Assembly: GCA_020853395.1 (NCBI GenBank)
Contig: JADYYY010000002.1
Location: forward strand, 84,609 to 148,608
DNA length: 64,000 nt
Reading direction: 5' to 3'
Source of the DNA: Acidobacteriota bacterium
Lineage (GTDB): Bacteria; Acidobacteriota; Vicinamibacteria; Vicinamibacterales; SCN-69-37
In this document: one piece after another, positions 11,514 through 20,171 of the stretch
How the letters are laid out: every line of letters starts with the position of its first letter
Numbering within the stretch: the first letter of the stretch is position 1
Translations under genes and position numbers: made by a program
The notes under the pieces: model-generated
What the model was told of the DNA's origin: nothing
Seen by the model: the letters and a program-made list of their open reading frames with translations, nothing else
The model's database searches: none

Positions 11514-13534
11514 GAGATCGTCGCCGCCTTCCAGCGTTCCTCGAGGCGCCGCGCCAGATGCGCGAGCGGCAGCGACATCGCGAGGTACAGCCCGGCGCAC
11601 AGCAGCCCGGGGACGACCCAGCTCCCGAGATTCGTCGCGAAGATCTGCGTCTGCTTGGTGAGCTCCATGACCGTCAGCACGGAGACGAGCGACGAGTCCT
11701 TGAGCATCGCGACGAAGTCGTTCGTCATCGGCGCGAGCGCCAGGCGGAACGCCTGCGGTCCGCGCACGAGCCGGAGCGTCTGCCGCTCGGTGAAGCCGAG
11801 CACGCGCGCGGCCTCGAGCTGGCCCTTCGGCACGGCTTCCAGCGCCCCACGGTAGATCTCGCTTTCGTAGGCGGCGTAGTTCAGCCCGAGACCGATCAGC
11901 GCGGCCGCGAACGCTGGCAGGCGGATCACCGACGCGAGGCCGTAGTAGATGACGAAGAGCTGCAGCAGGATCGGCGTGCCGCGCATGACCTCGACATAGC
12001 CGGTCAGCAGCAGCCGCACGATGGCCGGCCCGTACACGCGGCCGATCGCGATCGCCGCGCCGAGCAGAATCGCCAGCGACATCGAGAGACCCGAGAGCAC
12101 GAGCGTGACGGCCGCGGCCGAGAAGAGCGCCGGGAGGTACGCGCGGGTCATCGCCAGGGACGACATCCGAGGCTGCCCTTCTTCAGCGCCATCTCGAAAG
12201 CCCGAATCGGCGGCACGTCCCTGCGGCGTCTCGCCGGCCAGCACCCTCGCGTAGAGCGCCGGCTGATCGGCGTTCCACACCTGCCAGCGCCGGAAGATCG
12301 TCTCCAGCCGGCCGTCCTGCATGGCGGCTTCGAGAACCCCGTTGATCTGGTCACGGAGTGCGCGCTGCGCTGGCGCCAGAATGCCGACGTAGTGGCCGAC
12401 CGCGACGGCCTCGGGATGCGTGACGATGCCTCCGACGCGCCGCATCGACCGCTCGGCGATCACGTGGTCGAGCAGCACCGCGTCCACCCGCCCGGCCACC
12501 AGGTCCGTATACGGGTGCACGTCATCGTCGTACGAGACGGGCCGGAGGCCGTGATCGCGTTCGGCGGCGAGCAGGATCTCGTACGCGAGCGTGCCGCCGA
12601 GCGTCGCGACACGACGGCCGCGCAAGTCGGAGAGCGCGCGGAACCGATCGCGGTCGGCCGCGCGCACGGTGAGCACCTCGCGGAACTCGTAGTACGGAAC
12701 CGTGACGGCGAGCGCGGCGCGGCGTGCCGGCGAATCCTCGACGCCGCCGAGGCCCACGTCGAAGTCACCGCGCGCGACCGACTGGTCGAGCGAGGTGAAC
12801 GTGATCTGGATGAACTCCGCGCGGCGGCCGAGGTCCTTGGCGATGAGCTCGGCGATCTCGACGTCGAAGCCGCGCAGTCGATCGGGACGCGCCGGGTCGG
12901 CTTCGATGAAGGGCGCGCCGCCTTCGGCGTCCGCGCCCCAACGAAGCGGCGGCGCGGGCTGCGCATTCGCCGGTGCCCCAAGGGCGAGGATCGCGACCAC
13001 CGCCGAGGCGAGCAGCCGCCGGACGGGCACGCGCGACCGCCAACGCCAGACGAGCGCGACGATCGGCAGCAGCAGCGCGAGCTCGCGGAGAAGTGCGAGC
13101 GCGTTGTGCGTGAAGAACACCGGCCCGTCGTAGTGCCGCCAGATCGGCATGAACAGCGCGACGCCGGTCTGCCAGTGCTCGCGCGAGAACGGCCAGCGGA
13201 TCATCACGCCGATGGGCGGCGTGCCGTCGGGCGAGAGCGCGTCGAACAGCGGATGGCTGAAATACGCGAGCAGCGCGGTGAGCCAGATGCGTGCACGGGT
13301 CGGCGCGATCGGCCAACGCCACACTGCCGCCGCGGTCGCGACGATCAGGGCCGCGCCGAGACTGTGCGTTTCGCGGCTGTGCCGGTCGACGAGCAGGTCG
13401 AGGTCCGGCGACATCCCGATCGCCGCGAGCACGCCCGCCTGCACCAGCAGCGATCGGCGGCTGGTCGTCGCTGGCGCCGCGACGGCCCACCCGATCGCGA
13501 TGGCGCCGAGCGCGTGTCCGACGGGAGAAGGCAC
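11510..13534 (-). CDS. YdjM-like membrane domain fused to amino-acid ABC substrate-binding protein and permease
   Basis: 674 codons in one uninterrupted frame. Residues 1 to about 168 are a YdjM/DUF457-type membrane domain (GHALGAIAIGW, SPDLDLLVDRHSRETHS, FSHPLFDALSPDGTPP). From residue 169 a second signal-peptide-like start appears (GTG at 13030; VRRLLASAVVAILALGA, cleavage after PANA). A PBP2-type substrate-binding domain (about 195-420) and a HisM/GlnP-type permease (about 450-670, with the EAA loop AARVLGFTERQTLRLV) follow. Binding-protein/permease fusions are known; the YdjM front end is not usual. Either it is a true triple fusion or two products start at 13534 and 13030. The first GTG sits six bases after a TATGAT on its own strand, suggesting a leaderless transcript. 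Confidence 0.8.
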   Translation of the reverse strand: MPSPVGHALGAIAIGWAVAAPATTSRRSLLVQAGVLAAIGMSPDLDLLVDRHSRETHSLGAALIVATAAAVWRWPIAPTRARIWLTALLAYFSHPLFDALSPDGTPPIGVMIRWPFSREHWQTGVALFMPIWRHYDGPVFFTHNALALLRELALLLPIVALVWRWRSRVPVRRLLASAVVAILALGAPANAQPAPPLRWGADAEGGAPFIEADPARPDRLRGFDVEIAELIAKDLGRRAEFIQITFTSLDQSVARGDFDVGLGGVEDSPARRAALAVTVPYYEFREVLTVRAADRDRFRALSDLRGRRVATLGGTLAYEILLAAERDHGLRPVSYDDDVHPYTDLVAGRVDAVLLDHVIAERSMRRVGGIVTHPEAVAVGHYVGILAPAQRALRDQINGVLEAAMQDGRLETIFRRWQVWNADQPALYARVLAGETPQGRAADSGFRDGAEEGQPRMSSLAMTRAYLPALFSAAAVTLVLSGLSMSLAILLGAAIAIGRVYGPAIVRLLLTGYVEVMRGTPILLQLFVIYYGLASVIRLPAFAAALIGLGLNYAAYESEIYRGALEAVPKGQLEAARVLGFTERQTLRLVRGPQAFRLALAPMTNDFVAMLKDSSLVSVLTVMELTKQTQIFATNLGSWVVPGLLCAGLYLAMSLPLAHLARRLEERWKAATIS

Positions 13535-13603
13535 GGCGGGATCATAGGGTACCGGCGCGGCCGGGCCGCTGTGCTGGTCCGAGCCCGCGTCACTCGACGG
13601 AAC

Positions 13604-13634
13604 GGCGCATCGGTCTCAGCGAGGCCGATGCGCC
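13604..13634 (-). terminator. Hairpin terminator candidate after the Spy-like gene
   Basis: Perfect 10-bp inverted repeat, GGCGCATCGG against CCGATGCGCC, with an 11-nt loop, 39 bp beyond the stop of the stress operon on the minus strand. On that strand it is followed by GTTCC rather than a long U-run, so it may need Rho or act as a 3'-end stabiliser. It separates the stress operon from the transporter gene. Confidence 0.6.
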
Positions 13635-13672
13635 GTCTTCACGCTCTCCGCGAGCCTTGGGTGCGCTGTGCG

Positions 13673-14296
13673 CTACTGCCCTCGGCCACGAGGTCCTTGG
13701 AACCTTGGTCCCTGGAACCGCTGTCCCGCGGAACCTTGGAACCTCGGTCCCCTGCCTCCCTGGAACCCTGGTCCACCGGGACCTCGGCCACCTCGTCCGC
13801 GGAACCGCGGTCCCGTGGTTCTGGCCGTCTGCCGCTGCTCGGGCGTGAGCACGTCCGCAATCGCGGCGTCGGACTTCACGCGTGCGTCGAGGATCTGTTT
13901 CTCGAGCGTCGCCACGCGCGCGGCGAGCGAGGAGACCTTGCCGTTGTCGCGGCTGTCGGCGAAGAGCTCACGATGCAGATTGCGGCGCGCGAGAACGAGC
14001 TCGTCCGTGAGCGGCGCGACCTCGTCGCGCGACTTCCGAACGATGGCGCTGATCGTCTTCTGCTGATCGTCGGTCAGGTTGAGCCGCGGACCGGCGAAGC
14101 CGGCGGGCCCGCCGCGGCCTGCGCCGCCGCGCCCGTCGGGCACCCGGTCGGGAACCGCCTGGGCCGGGGCCGACGCCTCGGGCGCGGGCGGGCCGCCGCC
14201 GCGCCGAGGGCCGCCGGCGCGCTGCGCGTCGACGGTGACGGCCACCGACAGCGCGATCAGCGAGGCGGCACCGATGGTGACGAGATGAGTGCGCAT
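13673..14296 (-). CDS. Spy/CpxP-like periplasmic protein with Gly/Arg/Phe-Gln-Gly-rich tail
   Basis: 207 residues. Signal peptide about 1-24 (ending VDAQ), a Gly/Pro-rich spacer, then a helical Spy/CpxP-like core with LTDDQQKTI (74-82) and LTPEQRQ (150-156), the LTxxQ motifs of this chaperone and metal-sensor family. From 163 onward the protein is a low-complexity tail of RGG and FQG/FQGP units repeated several times, which is unusual for Spy. ATG 14296 is chosen because the signal peptide begins there and a strong AGGAGG lies just upstream. Last gene of the ECF sigma operon. Probable job: periplasmic folding or metal stress buffering. Confidence 0.82.
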   Translation of the reverse strand: MRTHLVTIGAASLIALSVAVTVDAQRAGGPRRGGGPPAPEASAPAQAVPDRVPDGRGGAGRGGPAGFAGPRLNLTDDQQKTISAIVRKSRDEVAPLTDELVLARRNLHRELFADSRDNGKVSSLAARVATLEKQILDARVKSDAAIADVLTPEQRQTARTTGPRFRGRGGRGPGGPGFQGGRGPRFQGSAGQRFQGPRFQGPRGRGQ

Positions 14297-14369
14297 GAAC
14301 GACCTCCTGGAGAACGGCGTCGCAACCGGGCGACGCGTGCTGATCCAGTAGACCGCGCGCACCAGCGAT

Positions 14370-14864
14370 TTATTCCCCGCCCCGGCGGCCGCGCCCTCCC
14401 GCGCGTCCGTCACCCCGCCCGAACAAGCCGTTGCGTGCTCCCCCGGGGCCCAGCAGCCGGCCGCGAAGGTTCTGGAACCGCTCCCGCTGTTCGGGCGTCA
14501 GCACGGCGCTCACCTCTTCCTGGAGGGCACGCTGTTCGGCGACGAACTGCTGGCGCGTCTGATCCTGCAGCGAGCGAATTCGCTCGTCACGCCGCCGCAG
14601 GATGTCGACAACGGCCGCGCGCTGCTCCGCTGTGAGCCGAAGCGCGCGGTCCAGCCGATTCGCGTTGATCTCGGCAACCTCGGCGGACGTCAGGCCCGCG
14701 CCTCGGCCGCCGCGCCCGGTGAGGCCAGGCAGCGGCGCGATGCCGGCGGACGCGGGCGGCGGCGCGAAGCGCCAGCGGCGGTCGACGATGATGCCGGCGA
14801 GCGCGCCGGTGGCGAAGACGATCGTCACGAACGCCGCGAGCCACACCTTCGAGTTGCCGGTCAT
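14370..14864 (-). CDS. Spy/CpxP-family periplasmic metal-sensor-like protein
   Basis: 164 residues. An N-terminal signal/anchor helix (about 8-26, VWLAAFVTIVFATGALAG) leads to a helical domain with LTSAEVAEIN, LTAEQRAAVVDILRRRDER and LTPEQRERFQNLRGRL, the repeated LTxxQ-type motifs of the Spy/CpxP/ZraP group. A Gly/Arg-rich end (RGDGRAGGRGRRGGE) echoes the tail of the neighbouring paralogue. ATG overlaps the anti-sigma stop (ATGA). By context it is either an effector of the ECF regulon or an accessory sensor for the anti-sigma factor. Confidence 0.85.
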   Translation of the reverse strand: MTGNSKVWLAAFVTIVFATGALAGIIVDRRWRFAPPPASAGIAPLPGLTGRGGRGAGLTSAEVAEINANRLDRALRLTAEQRAAVVDILRRRDERIRSLQDQTRQQFVAEQRALQEEVSAVLTPEQRERFQNLRGRLLGPGGARNGLFGRGDGRAGGRGRRGGE

Positions 14865-15364
14865 TGCGGGATCTCCTGGAGCGCGTCGGCCAGCGGCGTG
14901 TCCGGATCGGCGAACAGCATCAGCGACATCACCTCGTCGGGAGCGGTCTCGTCGGTCGCGAGCGCAGCGGTGGCCACGCTCGACGTCGCGCCGCCCGTCA
15001 CGAGCGGCGCCGCGTCGGCAGTCGACGTGCTGCTGGTTTGCCAAGCGAAGGCCGCGATCGCGAGCGCCGCCGTGACGGGCGCGAGGCGCCACGTCCAGCG
15101 CCGGGAATCGAAGCGCTCCCACCACGGGGCGGGTGCCTCGCGCTCGATCGCGCGCACGACGCGGGCCGCGAACCCCGGCACAGCCGCCGCGCGTGGCTGC
15201 GCGGCGAGCGCGCCGTGCACGAGCTGCTGGGTCGCGAGCGCGGCACGGCAGCCCTCGCACGACGCGGTGTGACGCAACAGCCGATCGAGGTCGGCCGGCG
15301 CGATCGATCCGTCGCCGGCCCTCACGAGCAGCGGCACGTATTCCGGACAGGCGTCACGTGTCAT
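14861..15364 (-). CDS. Zinc-finger (zf-HC2) transmembrane anti-sigma factor
   Basis: 167 residues. The N-terminal zf-HC2 motif has H32, C36 and C39 (RHTASCEGC), the zinc-binding anti-sigma domain that holds the ECF factor inactive. One membrane helix lies near 93-107 (LAPVTAALAIAAFAW), followed by a short acidic periplasmic tail. The gene overlaps the sigma-factor gene by 11 bp, the standard arrangement for a sigma/anti-sigma pair. Release presumably follows proteolysis or a conformational change triggered from the periplasm; no protease gene is adjacent. Confidence 0.9.
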   Translation of the reverse strand: MTRDACPEYVPLLVRAGDGSIAPADLDRLLRHTASCEGCRAALATQQLVHGALAAQPRAAAVPGFAARVVRAIEREAPAPWWERFDSRRWTWRLAPVTAALAIAAFAWQTSSTSTADAAPLVTGGATSSVATAALATDETAPDEVMSLMLFADPDTPLADALQEIPQ

Positions 15365-15935
15365 GGTCGGTCTCCGTGCCCAGCAACGCGGCGCGCAGTC
15401 GCTGGCGACCGCGGAAGAGCCGCGATTCGACCGTGCCGATCGGCAGGCTCAGCGCGGCCGCGATCTCGCGATAGTCGAGCCCCTCGATGTCGCGCAGCAC
15501 GAGCACCTCGCGGAACTCGATCGGCACCGCCGCCAGCGCGCGGTTCACGCGGTCGCGATCGACGAGCGCCCGCTCTACGTCGGCCGGCGAGGGCATCTCG
15601 GCGAGGACATCGTCGCCGGGCGCGTCCTCACGCCGATCGCGCCGCCGCGAGACGTGCGTTCGCGCCGTGTTGGCGGCGATGCGATATAGCCAGGTGCGAA
15701 AGAGGCTGCCCCCGCGAAAGCCCCTCAGCCCCTGGAACGCGCGGAGGAACACCTCCTGCGCGACGTCCTCCGCCTCGTCCGGCCGCGGCAGGAGCGCTCG
15801 GGCGACGTTGACGATCCGGTGCTGGTACTTCTCGACGAGCAGGCCGAAGGCCTGCACGTCGCCCGCGCGCGATCGTTCGACGAGCGGCTGATCCTCATCG
15901 CCCGCCTGCGCGCCGGCCGGCGCCTGTGCTGTCAC
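15354..15935 (-). CDS. RpoE-type ECF sigma factor
   Basis: 193 residues from GTG 15935. Region 2 contains the EDVAQEVFLRAFQGLRGFRG segment and FRTWLYRIAANTARTH; region 4 contains FREVLVLRDIEGLDYREIA and GTVESRLFRGRQRLR. It is the first gene of a four-gene operon with its anti-sigma factor and two Spy-like proteins, an arrangement that fits envelope or metal stress control. The ribosome site in front of the GTG is weak, which may limit expression. The sigma-specific promoter could not be recognised in the 376-bp region shared with recA. Confidence 0.92.
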   Translation of the reverse strand: MTAQAPAGAQAGDEDQPLVERSRAGDVQAFGLLVEKYQHRIVNVARALLPRPDEAEDVAQEVFLRAFQGLRGFRGGSLFRTWLYRIAANTARTHVSRRRDRREDAPGDDVLAEMPSPADVERALVDRDRVNRALAAVPIEFREVLVLRDIEGLDYREIAAALSLPIGTVESRLFRGRQRLRAALLGTETDHDT

Positions 15936-16093
15936 GTTCTTCAGACTCTCATGCGGGGGCGATTATTCCCGCCAGCGATCGGACGCGCCCGCAGCCCGCC
16001 ACGGCCTCGCGTCGGCCATCACGCCGGCGGCCGGCGTCTCGGACCAGTCGGCTCTCACTCCACCTCTGTGTCCCGCCCTGTCAGACCACCCCG

Positions 16094-16104
16094 GCAGAAT
16101 CTGC
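16094..16104. promoter_or_regulatory. Palindrome GCAGAATCTGC, copy 1
   Basis: Five-base arms GCAGA/TCTGC around a central A. An identical copy lies at 16128, 34 bp away centre to centre (a little over three helical turns). Position between the ECF sigma operon and recA suggests an operator for a dimeric repressor, possibly LexA, but it matches no LexA box I know. Confidence 0.4.
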
Positions 16105-16127
16105 AAAGGGAATCGGGCGACCGGTAC

Positions 16128-16138
16128 GCAGAATCTGC
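16128..16138. promoter_or_regulatory. Palindrome GCAGAATCTGC, copy 2
   Basis: Exact repeat of the element at 16094, about 90 bp upstream of the recA -35 box. The exact duplication in otherwise unstructured DNA is the main reason to call it a site. Confidence 0.4.
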
Positions 16139-16224
16139 GGCCAAGCACGAGAGGCGAAAGTCCATCACGCGTGTAAGTTGCTCAATAGTAGGAGGATAAG
16201 CTCATCATGTGGTCTGATTTTCGC

Positions 16225-16253
16225 TTGACACCAGGCTGGCACGCTCCTAGAAT
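16225..16253 (+). promoter_or_regulatory. Near-consensus sigma-70 promoter of recA
   Basis: TTGACA at 16225-16230, 17-bp spacer, TAGAAT at 16248-16253. The -35 box is perfect and the -10 box is five of six. Transcription would start near 16260, leaving a leader of about 50 nt before the recA ATG. It is the strongest promoter I can see in the window. Confidence 0.85.
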
Positions 16254-16311
16254 CCCGTCCGGTCCGGCACGCGTCACGCCCTTCGGCGGCGGCGCTTCAC
16301 TGAGGAGTCCC

Positions 16312-17376
16312 ATGGCAGCACCCGTAGAACGATTCGAACGGCACGACGACCGGACGGACAAGGAACGCCTGAAGGCGGTCGAGATGGCGGTCGGCCAGAT
16401 TGAAAAGCAGTTCGGCAAGGGGTCGATCATGCGGCTCGGCGGCAAGGACGCCATCGCGCCGATCGCCTCGATCTCGACCGGATCGATCAGCGTGGACTGG
16501 GCGCTCGGCGTGGGCGGGCTGCCGCGCGGGCGCGTCATCGAGATCTTCGGACCGGAGTCCTCGGGCAAGACCACCCTGGCGCTGCAGACGATCGCCCAGG
16601 CGCAGAAGCTCGGCGGCGTGGCGGCCTTCGTCGACGCCGAGCACGCGCTCGACGCGCAGTACGCGCAGAAGCTCGGCATCGATCTCGAGAACCTGCTCGT
16701 CTCGCAGCCCGACAACGGCGAACAGGCGCTCGAAATCGTCGAGGTCCTCGTCCGCTCCAACGGCGTCGACGTCGTCGTCGTGGACTCGGTCGCGGCGCTC
16801 GTTCCGCGCGCGGAGATCGAGGGCGAGATGGGCGAAGCGCAGGTCGGCCTGCAGGCGCGCCTGATGTCGCAGGCCCTCCGCAAGCTCACCGGCGTGGTCT
16901 CGAAATCGAAGACCTGTCTCATCTTCATCAACCAGCTTCGCGAGAAGATCGGCGTGATGTTCGGCAACCCGGAGACGACGACCGGCGGCCGCGCGCTGAA
17001 GTTCTACTCGTCGGTGCGGGTCGACATCCGTCGCATCGGCGCCATCAAGGACGGCGAGACGACCGTCGGCGGCCGCACGCGGATCAAGATCGTCAAGAAC
17101 AAGCTCGCACCGCCCTTCCGCGAGGCCGAGTTCGACGTGATGTACGGCGAAGGCATCTCGCGCGAGGGGGACCTCGTCGACCAGGGCGTCGAACACAAGA
17201 TCATCGACAAGAGCGGCACCTGGTTCTCGTACGGCGGCGAGCGGATGGGCCAGGGACGAGAGAACGCGAAAGCGTTTCTCAAGGCGAATCCCGACATCGC
17301 CATGGCGATCGAGCAGAAGCTTCGTCAGGCCCTGGGCCTGCCGCCGATCGGCGGTGGCTCGGCCGCGGGGGAATGA
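16312..17376 (+). CDS. recA: RecA recombinase
   Basis: 354 residues, the usual RecA length. The ATP-dependent strand-exchange protein and SOS co-protease coats single-stranded DNA in the cytoplasm. Walker A GPESSGKT is near 80-87. The segments [55 protein letters not shown] and GGRALKFY follow, and the C-terminal domain is shorter and less acidic than in E. coli. The start at 16312 has GAGGAG five bases upstream; an in-frame ATG at 16207 would add 35 residues but precedes the promoter. It converges with the VWFA gene 10 bp away. Confidence 0.97.
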   Translation: MAAPVERFERHDDRTDKERLKAVEMAVGQIEKQFGKGSIMRLGGKDAIAPIASISTGSISVDWALGVGGLPRGRVIEIFGPESSGKTTLALQTIAQAQKLGGVAAFVDAEHALDAQYAQKLGIDLENLLVSQPDNGEQALEIVEVLVRSNGVDVVVVDSVAALVPRAEIEGEMGEAQVGLQARLMSQALRKLTGVVSKSKTCLIFINQLREKIGVMFGNPETTTGGRALKFYSSVRVDIRRIGAIKDGETTVGGRTRIKIVKNKLAPPFREAEFDVMYGEGISREGDLVDQGVEHKIIDKSGTWFSYGGERMGQGRENAKAFLKANPDIAMAIEQKLRQALGLPPIGGGSAAGE

Positions 17377-17386
17377 CGATCCGCGC

Positions 17387-19297
17387 TCACTCGACGTGAA
17401 ACCGGATCTGCCGGCCCGTCTTCATCGGGCCGGCAGCCGCTTGCACCTGCAGCAGGTACTCCCCAGGTTCGAGTTCGGCCAACGGCAGCTCCAGGCGGTA
17501 CTCGGCCGTCCGAACCGTCGGCTGCCCGCCGTCGACGTTCACCGTCTCGGCGCGTTCGAACACGACGCGATCGGCTTCGTCGCGGAGCCGAGCCGTAACG
17601 GCGATCGCCCCGGCATCCTTCGAAGACTGATAGAGCCGGAGCACGGCGGCCGCCTGCTCGTGCGCGCCGAAGGTCCGCGCCGTGGTCGGCGTGAATGGCA
17701 GCAGCGCGGCGAGCGGATCGCTGCCGCTGGCGCGCGACGCGGGCACCCGCGTGAGCACGAGGCCGGAGGCTGACAGCGCTTCGCGTGCGAAATCCGGCAC
17801 CGTGACGTACACGAAGGCGCTGCCGGCGCGGCCCGTCGCCGAGCTGTCGGCCGCGAGCCGAATCTCGTAGCGGCCCGGCGCGAGATCGAGCCGGCTGCCC
17901 AGGTCGTAATGCACGACGTCGGCCGCCGTCGGCCGCCGCGTCAGCTCCAGCTTCGTCGTCGCCACGCCCTTCGAACGCCGATCGCCAGTGGCCTGGCTGA
18001 AGGCGCGCACCGCGATGTCGATCACTTCACGCGCCGGCGCGTCCGGTCCACGATCGAGACCCGCGACCACGGCAACCGCCGCGCCCGCCGGCGTCGCGAA
18101 CGGCGCCGCCGTCAGGCTGAGCGGCAGATCGCCGACCGGCCGGGCGCCGGCCATCGCGTTGTCGAGCGCGGTGGGCACGACTTTGGCCGGCGCGCTCTTC
18201 GTGTTCGATCCGCTGTAGTAACCGCTGCGCGTCCGGACCGTGACCCCAGGATGGGAAACGCGCACTTCGACCCGCCGGAATCCGTCGCTGCCGGACGACG
18301 GCGGCTCGACGCCGAGCATGTAGTACGAGCCGGTCTCCACCAGCATCTCGGACACGCGGGCGTCTGGCGCGTTGGTCCGCGTGACGATGCGGCCGCCCGT
18401 GTTGTCCGCGAACATGCCCATGACGGACGAGGTGTTCGGGCTGATGTCGATCCCGAGCGAGTCAGCCAGACCGCGTGTGTCGTACTGGTAGACGTTCACG
18501 TTCGCTCGCTGCAGGGCCCGAAACGTCCGCTCGAGATCGGGGCCGGAGTCCCACAGGGCAGCGCTGTCGCCTGCCTTCGTCATGCCGTCCACGCCGCCGA
18601 TGCTCTGCGGACCCGTGGTGTAGTTTCCTTCCGGGCTGATGTAGGCGATCGCCTTGCGGCGGCCCGGCCAACTGTCGCGCATGAAGTCGCTGACGGCACG
18701 CAGCGTCGCCGTCACGCACTCGTTGTGCGGGCAGGCCATCGACGGCGGCGGTTCCGGCAGCGCGGGGCGGCTCGACGTGAAGCGATCGATCGCCTCGCGG
18801 ATGCGTGACACGTCGGTCGTGAACTCCTGCCCCTTCTCGTGCGAGAAGGTGTAGATCACCGCCGCGTAGTCGGAACGGCCGAGCTCGTCGACGATGGCGT
18901 GAGCGATCCGCTTCGCCTGGAGCACGTCGGCCGGGTTCACGGCGACATTCCAGTCGTCGAGGAGCAGGACGATCAGCCGGTCAGGCTCGAAGCGATTGGA
19001 GACGACGTCCGGCGCGACCTCGTGGAGCCAGGCGGCCGCGCTGACGTGGCGCTCGGGCACGTCCACCGCGTTGAAGGCGACGATGGGGAGCGGCGTGCCG
19101 CGTTCGAGCACCGTGAAGTCACGCGCGGTGAGGCCGCGGACCGGCCGGCGGTCGTCGTCGAGGACCGAGACGTCGAGCGTGACCAGGTCGACGCCCGCGC
19201 GGAACGTCGGTGGCAGTTCGGCGGGCGGCGTCTGCTGCGCATCCGGGACCGCCAGCCACGCGAGGCCGAGCACAAGGCCGAGGAAGGCGCGGCGCAT
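17387..19297 (-). CDS. Secreted VWFA-related acidobacterial protein
   Basis: 636 residues. Signal peptide about 1-22 (ending VPDAQQ). An N-terminal beta domain ([32 protein letters not shown]) is the hallmark of the acidobacterial VWFA-related family. A von Willebrand A-like fold follows ([20 protein letters not shown]), with a degenerate MIDAS, since LLDD replaces DxSxS. The C-terminal half is beta-rich ([17 protein letters not shown]). Likely exported and involved in binding or structural roles; no enzymatic motif is seen. It lies 49 bp downstream of the DUF2934 gene on the same strand, so the two could be co-transcribed. Confidence 0.88.
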   Translation of the reverse strand: MRRAFLGLVLGLAWLAVPDAQQTPPAELPPTFRAGVDLVTLDVSVLDDDRRPVRGLTARDFTVLERGTPLPIVAFNAVDVPERHVSAAAWLHEVAPDVVSNRFEPDRLIVLLLDDWNVAVNPADVLQAKRIAHAIVDELGRSDYAAVIYTFSHEKGQEFTTDVSRIREAIDRFTSSRPALPEPPPSMACPHNECVTATLRAVSDFMRDSWPGRRKAIAYISPEGNYTTGPQSIGGVDGMTKAGDSAALWDSGPDLERTFRALQRANVNVYQYDTRGLADSLGIDISPNTSSVMGMFADNTGGRIVTRTNAPDARVSEMLVETGSYYMLGVEPPSSGSDGFRRVEVRVSHPGVTVRTRSGYYSGSNTKSAPAKVVPTALDNAMAGARPVGDLPLSLTAAPFATPAGAAVAVVAGLDRGPDAPAREVIDIAVRAFSQATGDRRSKGVATTKLELTRRPTAADVVHYDLGSRLDLAPGRYEIRLAADSSATGRAGSAFVYVTVPDFAREALSASGLVLTRVPASRASGSDPLAALLPFTPTTARTFGAHEQAAAVLRLYQSSKDAGAIAVTARLRDEADRVVFERAETVNVDGGQPTVRTAEYRLELPLAELEPGEYLLQVQAAAGPMKTGRQIRFHVE

Positions 19298-19346
19298 GGA
19301 GATGTCGGGCGACGTGCCAGTGTACACCGGCCCCCGCGCGAAGCCG

Positions 19347-19562
19347 TCAGTCCTCGCGATTCTCCTCGGCGATCTCGAGGTCGACTTCGCGCTCGGCCTG
19401 CAGCCAGTCGTCGAGATCCTGACCGGCCTCGCCGCCCCGCGCTTCGTAGATCTCGTAGGCGCGTGCGGCGACGCGCTCGAGCCGCTGGTCGCGCATCTCT
19501 TCCGCGGGCGTCGGCAGCGCGGTCTCGTCGGGAGCAACCTTCGGTGTCTTTCGCCTGGCCAT
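19347..19562 (-). CDS. DUF2934 small protein
   Basis: 71 residues. The segment IYEARGGEAGQDLDDWLQAE is the diagnostic DUF2934 motif, found in small cytoplasmic proteins of unknown function in Acidobacteriota and Proteobacteria. The N-terminus is Lys/Arg-rich (MARRKTPK) and the rest acidic and helical. A GGAGGTG ribosome site precedes the ATG. Function unknown. Confidence 0.85.
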   Translation of the reverse strand: MARRKTPKVAPDETALPTPAEEMRDQRLERVAARAYEIYEARGGEAGQDLDDWLQAEREVDLEIAEENRED

Positions 19563-19655
19563 GAGGCACCTCCGTGCAGAGCTGACCCACTCTACCGCCT
19601 TGCCGCGTCACCTGCGGCACCGCACTGAGCAGCCGATCGAGCGAGGTCGCCGCCG

Positions 19656-19683
19656 TGCCAATCGCCCGCACCTGAGATATGAT
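19656..19683 (+). promoter_or_regulatory. Candidate promoter of tRNA-Phe
   Basis: TGCCAA at 19656-19661 and TATGAT at 19678-19683 with a 16-bp spacer, ending 28 bp before the mature tRNA. The -10 box is good; the -35 box matches TTGACA poorly. Confidence 0.4.
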
Positions 19684-19711
19684 TCGTCGTCTGTACGGCG
19701 CTTGCCCGAGT

Positions 19712-19787
19712 GCCGAGGTAGCTCAGTTGGTAGAGCACGTGACTGAAAATCACGGTGTCGGCAGTTCGATTCTGCCCCTCGGCACCA
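19712..19787 (+). tRNA. tRNA-Phe (GAA)
   Basis: 76 nt. Acceptor stem GCCGAGG (19712-19718) pairs with CCTCGGC (19777-19783). The D-arm AGCTCAGTTGGTAGAGC, the anticodon arm CGTGA-CTGAAAA-TCACG with anticodon GAA, and the T-arm GGCAG-TTCGATT-CTGCC are all canonical. Discriminator A is followed by an encoded CCA. It should deliver phenylalanine to UUC/UUU codons. Confidence 0.97.
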
Positions 19788-20136
19788 TTCGCCATCTTCT
19801 CATCCAGTAGCAGCTTCGACGAAGCCGTACCGTCGACGACACGCATCCGCGTCCGGTGCGATGCGCGCTGAGGCCTGACGCAATTCCAGTCGAACGAGTC
19901 GGGCGCGCCGCGAGCTGCCATCGACGCGGAATCCAGCGTTGACGTCATCACCGTTGGCTGCGGGGTCTTGGCAGCCTCGCAGTGAGCCATCGACTCCATG
20001 GACCGGCAGGCCTGAAGTCGACCCTGCCGGGGAACGAGTCCAGTCGAGCGGTGGCGAACGCGCTTGCCGCCGACTGGTTCAGGGAGATCCTGGCTCTTGC
20101 CTCGCGTCACGTGAGCCGCTGAGCGGCCTGTTGCTT
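19788..20136. other. Gene-free stretch between tRNA-Phe and padR
   Basis: About 350 bp with no supported gene. A frame on the minus strand spans the tRNA and this region but its protein is partly an antisense reading of the tRNA. No integrase remnant or duplicated tRNA 3' end was seen, so there is no sign of a tRNA-targeted island. Confidence 0.5.
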
Positions 20137-20139
20137 CAT

Positions 20140-20160
20140 ATATCTTGCGTAACAATATAT
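20140..20160. promoter_or_regulatory. Inverted repeat operator/promoter candidate of padR
   Basis: ATATCTTG, 5-bp spacer CGTAA, CAATATAT: an 8-5-8 inverted repeat with one mismatch in an abruptly AT-rich patch. It ends 11 bp before the padR ATG. A TTGCTT at 20131 with AATATA at 20154 (17-bp spacing) could be the core promoter, giving a very short leader. PadR proteins commonly bind such ATAT/ATGT-flanked repeats in their own promoters, so autoregulation is likely. Confidence 0.6.
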
Positions 20161-20171
20161 ATGGCCATACA

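Larger units (their letters stand above)
15936..16311. other. Divergent control region between ECF sigma operon and recA
   Basis: 376 bp without a convincing gene. It contains two identical 11-bp palindromes (16094, 16128), the recA promoter (16225-16253) and a ribosome site GAGGAG just before recA. A second AGGAGGA with an ATG at 16207 is in frame with recA but lies upstream of the promoter. Confidence 0.6.

Noticed and set aside
11558-14635. 1,025-codon plus-strand frame opposite the transporter and Spy genes
   Set aside because: Same reason: mirror of coding strand composition, no start signal and no recognisable domain.
16237-16251. TGGCACG resembling a sigma-54 -24 box inside the recA promoter
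   Set aside because: The -12 element is TAGA rather than TTGC and the sequence is explained by the sigma-70 spacer.
16207-16311. N-terminally extended RecA from ATG 16207 with AGGAGGA upstream
   Set aside because: The near-consensus promoter (16225-16253) lies downstream of this ATG and the 35 extra residues are not RecA-like; kept only as a note.
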